Below, piece by piece: positions 13,772-20,325 of a stretch of 20,325 nucleotides of DNA. Position 1 is the first letter of the stretch, and each line of letters starts with the position of its first letter. This DNA is from DASVDK01 sp036381125 [NCBI: Thermodesulfobacteriota bacterium] (GTDB lineage Bacteria > DASVDK01). The stretch is taken from the NCBI GenBank assembly GCA_036381125.1, contig DASVDK010000005.1:1-20325 (forward strand), in the 5' to 3' direction. The translations under genes were made by a program, and so were the position numbers. The notes under the pieces are model-generated. The model did not search any database. It had not been told where the DNA came from and was given only the letters and a program-made list of their open reading frames with translations.

Positions 13772-14828
13772 GCGCCCCTCGCACCGGCTCGACCTCCTCG
13801 CGCGCCCGCTCGAGGTCCTCCGCCGCGGGACGTGGGCCCGGCTGCTCGGCAGCCGCGCCAGGCTCGTAGGCCAGCTCGACCAGGAGCGGCAGGTGGTCGG
13901 AGCCGATGTCGCCGAGGGTCCGCATCTGCACGAGCCGGAAGTGCCCCGAGTGGAACAGGTGGTCGAGCGGGTAGCGGAGCCACCTGGGCGTCCGGGCGTG
14001 GAACGTGGCGTAGAGGCCGCGGCCGCGCCTCGGGTCGAGCAGGCCGCTCACCTTCTGGAAGAGGCGCGACGTCGCCGACCAGGCCACGTCGTTCATGTCG
14101 CCGCAGACGATCGTCGGCCCGGGCGTCGCGGCCGCCTCCCGGCCCACGAGGACCAGCTCCGCGTCGCGCTCGCCGGTGTCGGACGCCGGTTGCGGCGGCC
14201 TCGGGTGGAGGCTGATCACCCGGACCGCCTCGCCCGACCGCAGCCGCGCCCGGGCGTGGATCGACGGCACGTCGGGCTCGACGAGGAACCGCACCTTCGA
14301 CTCGTCGACCGGCAGCTTCGAGTAGAGGGCCATCCCGTAGGCGTTGTCGAGCGGGCAGGTCGTCGCGTGCGGGAAGGTCGCCCGGAGCCGGTGGAGGCGT
14401 CCGACCCACCAGTCGTCGGCCTCGTCCAGCACGACGACGTCCGGCTCCACCGCCGCGACGAGGTCGAGCAGGCGATCGACGCGGCGGTTGCCCTGGCGGA
14501 CGTTCGCCACGAGGAGGCGAACGGCGCGGGTCCGGTCGTGCCGCGACGCGGCGCCGACCTCGACCGGCGCGCCCGGCAGGTACGGCCAGACCCACGCGGC
14601 CTGGTACACGGCGGCCGCGACGAGCGCCCCCGCGGCGAGCCGGCCGGCTCGCGACGCGCCTGCGGCCCGCAGCACGAGCGGGGCCGCGGCGACGTACAGG
14701 GCCAGCAGCTGCAGGCGCGGGAAGTCGAGCGCGCGGATCCACCACCGGTCGCTCCGCGACATCGGCAGGACCGCCGTCGCGGCCAGGCCGAGGCCGGCCG
14801 CTAGTGCCCAGAACCCGCCGCGCCTCAT
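13761..14828 (-). CDS. Membrane-anchored endonuclease/exonuclease/phosphatase-family protein
   Basis: A 355-residue protein with about three hydrophobic N-terminal segments (5-23, 37-55, 63-82) and a C-terminal EEP catalytic domain from about 104. All metal-phosphodiesterase residues are visible: Asn109 (LLVANVRQGN), Glu136 (VLDEADD), His208 (SLHPRPP), Asp244 and Asn246 (VCGDMNDVAW), Asp289-His290 (LDHLF) and Ser-Asp311-His312 (GSDHLPL). The layout matches YafD/VanJ-like membrane EEP proteins, so the active site is probably extracytoplasmic; substrates in the family include phospholipid- or polyprenyl-linked phosphates and nucleic acids. ATG 14828 is a best guess with a weak ribosome site; the frame runs up to 14939. 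A 130-base gap separates it from the hydrolase gene. Confidence 0.85.
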   Translation of the reverse strand: MRRGGFWALAAGLGLAATAVLPMSRSDRWWIRALDFPRLQLLALYVAAAPLVLRAAGASRAGRLAAGALVAAAVYQAAWVWPYLPGAPVEVGAASRHDRTRAVRLLVANVRQGNRRVDRLLDLVAAVEPDVVVLDEADDWWVGRLHRLRATFPHATTCPLDNAYGMALYSKLPVDESKVRFLVEPDVPSIHARARLRSGEAVRVISLHPRPPQPASDTGERDAELVLVGREAAATPGPTIVCGDMNDVAWSATSRLFQKVSGLLDPRRGRGLYATFHARTPRWLRYPLDHLFHSGHFRLVQMRTLGDIGSDHLPLLVELAYEPGAAAEQPGPRPAAEDLERAREEVEPVRGARQA

Positions 14829-14958
14829 TGCGGCCCCGGTCGCTCGCACCCGCCGTGCCCGATCCCCGGGTGGGGTCGGCGCGAGGCCGAAGCCCGGTGA
14901 GCCCGGCCGGCCCGCGAGATCACGGCCCCGGGGCCTCACGGCCTGCCGGGGACGGCCT

Positions 14959-15588
14959 TCACGGCAGCCAGCACCGCAGCACCTCGTCGGCCCGCACGAC
15001 GGTGCCGTAGCGCCGCTGCCAGTTCACCAGCGCGGCCGCGTGCAGGTTCGGGACGTAGCCGGCCACGGCGTCCGCGACCGGGACGACGTAGTAGTCGAGC
15101 TGGAACGCGTCGCGAACCGTGCAGTCGACGCAGCCGTTCGAGACGACGCCGGCGGCGACGCAGGTGCGGACTCCGCGGCCGCGGAGGGCCATGTCGAGGT
15201 GGGTCCCGAGAAAGGCGCTGAATCGGCGCTTCCTGATGACGACGTCGCCCGGCTCGGGCCGCAGCTCGTCGACGACCTGGTGCCCCCATGTGCCGTCGAG
15301 GCAGCTGGCCACGAGGCCGGCCTCCTCCCGCTTCTCGCGCCACGGGGGCGAGTCGGCGGCGGGGTCGGCGGTCATCATCGCGTACACGACCGTGGCGCCC
15401 GCGCGCCTGGCCCCGGCGAGGAGGCGCTGCACGGTCGGGATGACGCCGCGCACCGGTGCGAGGGGAAGCCGGTTCCGATCGCAGGCGCCCCCCTCGGCAC
15501 AGTAGTCGTTCTGCATGTCGACGACGACGAGGGCGGTGTGCTCCGGGCGGACCTTCTCCGCCAGGGTCCTGAGGGGCGTGGTGGGCAT
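14959..15588 (-). CDS. Isochorismatase-type cysteine hydrolase
   Basis: A 209-residue alpha/beta hydrolase of the isochorismatase-like superfamily, which also includes nicotinamidase, N-carbamoylsarcosine amidase and RutB. The catalytic triad is seen as Asp24 (VVVDMQNDYC), Lys120 (IRKRRFSAF) and Cys153 (VVSNGCVDCTVRDAF). With a nucleophilic cysteine it should cleave an amide or carbamoyl C-N bond rather than a vinyl ether. It starts within the preceding lyase gene stop (TGACCGTGATG); GTG at 15591 is as likely as ATG 15588, because GGAGG lies eight bases before GTG. It is the last gene of the Dpp-lyase operon. The substrate is unknown; ureido or carbamoyl compounds are inferred. Confidence 0.9.
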   Translation of the reverse strand: MPTTPLRTLAEKVRPEHTALVVVDMQNDYCAEGGACDRNRLPLAPVRGVIPTVQRLLAGARRAGATVVYAMMTADPAADSPPWREKREEAGLVASCLDGTWGHQVVDELRPEPGDVVIRKRRFSAFLGTHLDMALRGRGVRTCVAAGVVSNGCVDCTVRDAFQLDYYVVPVADAVAGYVPNLHAAALVNWQRRYGTVVRADEVLRCWLP

Positions 15589-15593
15589 CACGG

Positions 15594-17101
15594 TCACACC
15601 CTCCGCACGGCCTCGGCGAGGAGCCGGCGGCCCTGGTCGATCTGCCGCCGCCGTGCCTCCCGCCAGGCGCGGTGACGCTGCAGTCGTCCGTCGGCGTCGG
15701 CGAGCTGCTTCCCCATCTCCCGCGGGCTCGGGCTCCCCTCGGTGGCGAGCGCCTCGAGGAACCGCTCCGGGTCGAGCTGCTGCCGGACCCACGGTGTGGG
15801 GAGCCCGAGCGGCCGGCCGAGGGTCTCCTGGGCCGCGGCGTCGAGCATGGCGCCCGTGACGGCCTCGACCGTGACCCCGTCGCGAACGGCATTGCGGACC
15901 AGGCGGGCGACCACGTGATGCGCGGTGCGGAAGGAGAGATCGCGCTCCCTGACGATGGCGTCGGCGAGGGCGCTGGCGGTGCTCCAGAAGGCACCGGCCC
16001 GGCGGCGCATCTCGTCCGCGTTGATCGTCAAGGACTCGAGGACGCCGACCACGAGGTCGAGGCAGCGCCACGTCGTGTCGGTCGCCTCGTCGAGAACGTG
16101 GCCCGCGTAGGCCGGGTCGCAGTCGGTGCTCGACGCGCTGCGAGCGATGCCGGCCGAGGCGGGGAACCAGCCGACGGCGCGCCCGGCGAAGCCGCGGACG
16201 TGCTCCAGGGCGACGGCGTTCTTCTTCTGCGGCATGATCGACGACGAGCCGCAGTACCCGTCGTCGACCTCGACGAGGTCGAATTCCCAGCTGTGCCAGA
16301 GGTAGAGGTCGCCGGCCATTCGGCCGAGGTCGACCATGGCGATGCCGAGGACCGCCGCCGTCTCCATGACCCAGTCGAGCGTGAACTCGCCGGCGTCGTG
16401 CGAGTTGACGACGATGTCGTCGTGCCCGAGCAGCTCGGCGACGCGCCGGCGGTCGAGCGGCCACGAGGTGCCGCAGAGCGCCGCCCCGCCGAGGGCGCTC
16501 AGGTTCACGCGGGCGAACGCCTCCTCGACCCGCTGCATGTCCCGCTCGAACAGGTAGAACTGCCGCAGCAGGTAGTGGCCGAGGGTCCAGGGCTGGGCGT
16601 GCTGGAGGTGGGTCCAGCCCGGCATGAGGGTCCCCACGTGCCGGGCGGCCATCCGATGGAGACGGTCGGACAGCGCCGCGAGACCGTCGTGGACCACGAG
16701 GAGGCGATTGCGGACGAAGAGCCTCGCCACGGCCGCGTTGTGGTCGATGCGGCTTCGCCCCGTGTGCATCCGGCCGCCGACGTCCTCGCCGATACGGTCG
16801 GTGAGGAAGGTCTCCACCTGCAGGACGAGCGAGTCGAATCTGGGGTCGATCGGGAACGCATCGCCGAGGGCCGCCGCCTCCTCGAGCGCTCCGAGGATCG
16901 CCCGCGCCTCGTCCGACCGCAGGATCCCCCGCTCGCGGAGCATCACGACGTGCGCCGTGTCGACCTGCAGGTGCTCCGGCAGGGCACGCCGGTCCCTCGC
17001 GAGCCGCGGCGTCAGCATGTGGTCGAGCACCCGCTGCGCGGTGGCGGAGAGGCGGCCCGAGGTGAGGGGCCTCCTGGCACCGGTCGTCGATGTCTCGCTG
17101 C

Positions 17102-17105
<4 letters not shown>
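15594..17105 (-). CDS. Argininosuccinate-lyase-like enzyme with a changed substrate-binding motif
   Basis: A 503-residue member of the fumarase/aspartase superfamily closest to argininosuccinate lyase, which eliminates a C-N bond to give fumarate. Seen: HTGRSRIDHN (114-123), THLQHAQPWTLGH (165-177), LGGAALCGTSWPLDR (205-219) and the mobile signature loop GSSSIMPQKKN (286-296) with candidate catalytic serines 287-289. True argininosuccinate lyases have HTGRSRNDQ; here Asn is Ile120 and Gln is His122, and the N-terminal GGRF box is SGRL. It is about 40 residues longer than usual. Strong ribosome site (repeated GGAG) before ATG 17105, which overlaps the dppF stop as ATGA. With transporter and cysteine hydrolase neighbours and no arg genes, it is likely a catabolic C-N lyase (compare EDDS lyase) rather than arginine biosynthesis. 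Confidence 0.88.
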
Positions 17106-18240
<1,135 letters not shown>

Positions 18241-18244
<4 letters not shown>

Positions 18245-19242
18245 GACGGCTTCGGCCCCGCCGGGCCAGGCTCGGCGAGCCAGCAGGCGGCCGCGTGACC
18301 CGGGCCGATCGTCAGCGGCGGCGGCTCCCGTTCGGCGCAGGCCGGCATCGCGCTCGGGCACCTCGGGCCGAACCGGCAGCCCGTCGGGAGGTCCGCCAGG
18401 CTCGGAACGAAGCCCTCGATGGCGTAGAGCTCCGCGTCGGGGCGCTCGAGGCTGATCACCGAGCGAAGGAGCCCGGCGGTGTAGGGATGGGCGGGGGCAT
18501 CGAAGAGGCGCTCGACCGGCGCCTCCTCCACGACCCGGCCGGCGTACATGACGTACACGCGGTCGCAGACCTCCGCCACGACCCCGAGGTCGTGCGTGAT
18601 CAGGAGGAGCGCCATCCCGAGCTGCTTCTGCAGCGACTTGAGGAGGTCGAGGATCTGCGCCTGGATCGTCACGTCGAGGGCCGTCGTCGGCTCGTCGGCG
18701 ATCAGGAGTGCCGGCCGGCACGAGAGCGCCATCGCGATGAGCACGCGCTGCCGCATCCCGCCGGACAGCTCGTGCGGGTAGCGCTCCGCCACCCGGGCGC
18801 TCCGGGGGAGGGCGACCATGTCGAGCGCCTCGGCCACCCGTGCCTCGACCCGGTCGTGACCCCGGTGGAAGCGGATCGCCTCGGCGATCTGCTCGCCCAC
18901 CCGCATGACCGGGTTGAGGTAGGTGGAGGGGTCCTGGAAGATCATGGCAATCTCCCGGCCGCGCACCCTGCGCATCGCCTCCGGCGGCAGCCGCAGGAGG
19001 TCGACGCCCCGGTAGAGCACCTGGCCGCCGGCGTAGCGCCCGGGCGGCTCGGGGATCAGCCGGAGCACCGACAGCGCCGTCACCGACTTGCCGCAGCCGG
19101 ACTCGCCGACCAGGCCGACGGCCTCCCCCGCGCGCACGGCGAGGCTCACCGCGTCGGTCGCCCTGACCACCCCTCGCGACGTGAGGAAGTGCGTCGAGAG
19201 CTCCTGCACGGCGAGCAGGGGCTGCCCCGCCGTCGCGCTCAT
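18241..19242 (-). CDS. dppD: Dipeptide/oligopeptide ABC transporter ATPase, DppD-like
   Basis: A 333-residue ATPase that pairs with DppF. Walker A is GESGCGKS (46-53), Q-loop [20 protein letters not shown], signature LSGGMRQRV (a Met in place of Gln, common in DppD), Walker [15 protein letters not shown] and H-loop [15 protein letters not shown]. The C-terminus has the [14 protein letters not shown] cysteines. Its ATG at 19242 overlaps the dppC stop as ATGA and its own stop overlaps the dppF start the same way. Confidence 0.95.
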
Positions 19243-20063
19243 CGCTCTCGAAGACGGGGATTGAGGGCGTCGTTCAGCCCGTCCCCCACCAGGTTGAAGC
19301 CGAGGACCGTGAGGAAGACCGCCGCCCCGGGAAAGGCCGAGAGCCACCACGCCTGGCGCAGGTAGCGCTGGGCCTCCTGCAGCATCGTCCCCCACGACAT
19401 CGCGTTCGGATCGCCGAGCCCGAGGAAGGAGAGGCTCGCCTCGAGCAGGATCGCCTGCGCCACGTCGAGCGAGCCGGCGACGACGGCCGGGGGCAGGGCG
19501 TTGGGGAGGATCTCGGAGACGATGATCCGGAGACGCGACAGGCCGATGGACCGCGCCGCCTCGACGAACTCCTGCTCCTTGAGCGACAGGAACTGCGCCC
19601 GCACGAGGCGGGCCGCCGGCGGCCACGAGAGGATGCCGATGACGGCGATGATCCGGTCGAGCCCGCCCCCCAGGAGCGCCACCACGACGAGGGCGAGGAC
19701 GAGGCGGGGCATGACCTGGAACATCTCCGTGATGCGCATGAGCACGGCGTCGAGCCGGCCGCCGTGGAACCCGGACGTCGCGCCGACGACGATCCCGATG
19801 GCAACGGCGACGGCGGCGGCCAGGAGCCCGACGGTGAGCGAGACCCGGGCGCCGTGGACGAACTGGCTGAACACGTCCCGCCCGAGGGCGTCGGTCCCCA
19901 TGAGGTACCCCTCGCCAGGCGGCCGGAACGAGGCCCGGGAAATCGCGAACGGGTCCGCGGGGGCGATGGCCGGCGCGAGGAGCGCGACCAGCCCGAACAG
20001 GCCGACGACCGCGAGTCCGAAGACCGCCGCCCGATTCCGTCGAAACCGCCGCCAGAAGTCCAT
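19239..20063 (-). CDS. dppC: Dipeptide/oligopeptide ABC transporter permease, DppC-like
   Basis: A 274-residue inner-membrane permease. The N-terminal [13 protein letters not shown] leads into the first membrane segment, then [23 protein letters not shown] (family block), several hydrophobic segments, and the coupling motif [24 protein letters not shown] (about 164-187), ending [17 protein letters not shown]. It lacks nothing expected of DppC; length is normal to slightly short. ATG 20063 lies 19 bases after the dppB stop with a GGAG ribosome site. Confidence 0.95.
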   Translation of the reverse strand: MDFWRRFRRNRAAVFGLAVVGLFGLVALLAPAIAPADPFAISRASFRPPGEGYLMGTDALGRDVFSQFVHGARVSLTVGLLAAAVAVAIGIVVGATSGFHGGRLDAVLMRITEMFQVMPRLVLALVVVALLGGGLDRIIAVIGILSWPPAARLVRAQFLSLKEQEFVEAARSIGLSRLRIIVSEILPNALPPAVVAGSLDVAQAILLEASLSFLGLGDPNAMSWGTMLQEAQRYLRQAWWLSAFPGAAVFLTVLGFNLVGDGLNDALNPRLRER

Positions 20064-20082
20064 GCCCGCTCCAGGGATCCCG

Positions 20083-20325
20083 CTAGTACCGGATCCGCGG
20101 ATCCAGGTAGGCGTAGAGGACGTCGGTCAGGAGGTTCGTCACGACGACCACGACCGAGAGGAAGAGGAAGATCCCCAGGAGCAGCGGGTAGTCGCGGCTG
20201 CCGATGGACTCGAAGAGGAGGCGGCCGAGACCGGGCCAGCCGAAGACCGTCTCCACCAGCACCGAGCCGCTCAGGGCGAAGCCGAGGTTGTAGCCGACGA
20301 TGGTCACGACCGGCAGGAGCGCGTT
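20083..20325 (-). CDS. dppB: Dipeptide/oligopeptide ABC transporter permease, DppB-like, 3' end only
   Basis: The last 80 codons of the DppB-type permease; the 5' part lies beyond the right edge. Seen: NALLPVVTIVGYNLGFALSGS, VETVFGWPGLGRLL, SRDYPLLLGIFLFLSVVVVVTNLLTDVLYAYLDPRIRY, all matching the family C-terminus. The periplasmic binding protein that should start this operon is probably also outside the window. This is a partial gene because of the edge, not a broken gene. Confidence 0.95.
   Translation of the reverse strand, partial: NALLPVVTIVGYNLGFALSGSVLVETVFGWPGLGRLLFESIGSRDYPLLLGIFLFLSVVVVVTNLLTDVLYAYLDPRIRY

Noticed and set aside
14924-14935. GGCCCCGGGGCC palindrome between the hydrolase and EEP genes
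   Set aside because: No loop and no T tract; expected at this base composition. No gene or convincing promoter is visible in this 130-base gap.

Overview
The window is a single, very G+C-rich, gene-dense stretch of bacterial chromosome, probably a whole contig: the left edge is a perfect fold-back and the right edge cuts a gene. The gene set is a periplasmic methanethiol oxidase, a branched-chain-type ABC system with a Tat-exported binding protein, a PerR-like/AhpC/AhpD peroxide module, a three-gene ferredoxin-dependent 2-oxoacid oxidoreductase and a Dpp-type peptide transporter linked to catabolic enzymes. This suits a free-living, metabolically versatile soil or subsurface bacterium. Rokubacteria/Methylomirabilota-like or other G+C-rich lineages are my guess; no rRNA or marker gene is present to fix taxonomy. 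No rRNA, tRNA, CRISPR, transposase or phage gene was seen.

Layout: (1) 1-138, a perfect palindrome overlapping the end of mtoX. (2) 95-1405 (-), mtoX, divergent from 1644-2165 (+), a small histidine-free cupredoxin-like lipoprotein. (3) 2147-6673 (-), a five-gene operon transcribed binding protein, livH, livM, livG, livF with overlapping starts and stops. (4) 6918-8524 (+), a cysteine-free PerR-like regulator, ahpC and ahpD; both promoters carry the same 15-bp inverted-repeat site. A strong hairpin at 8541-8570 separates this from the next, convergent operon. (5) 8589-12105 (-), gamma-delta fusion, alpha and beta subunits of a thiamine-diphosphate 2-oxoacid:ferredoxin oxidoreductase, whose alpha subunit has the Arg-for-Thr change I associate with oxalate oxidoreductase. 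(6) 12132-12668 (+), a YCII-domain protein, then 12708-13538 (-), a GntR/FCD regulator, and 13761-14828 (-), a membrane-anchored endonuclease/exonuclease/phosphatase-fold protein. (7) 14959 to the right edge (-), an operon transcribed dppB (cut), dppC, dppD, dppF, an argininosuccinate-lyase-like enzyme with a changed substrate motif, and an isochorismatase-type cysteine hydrolase.

How they may work together: methanethiol oxidase makes H2O2, H2S and formaldehyde, and the PerR-AhpCD module would handle peroxide, although the two are about 5 kb apart and share no visible operator. The Dpp-lyase-hydrolase operon reads as uptake followed by C-N cleavage and amide or carbamoyl hydrolysis of an unknown compound. 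The strongest leads are the shared operators with a possible leaderless start, the oxalate-oxidoreductase-like enzyme, and the lyase/hydrolase peptide-transporter operon. I see no clearly unprecedented system.
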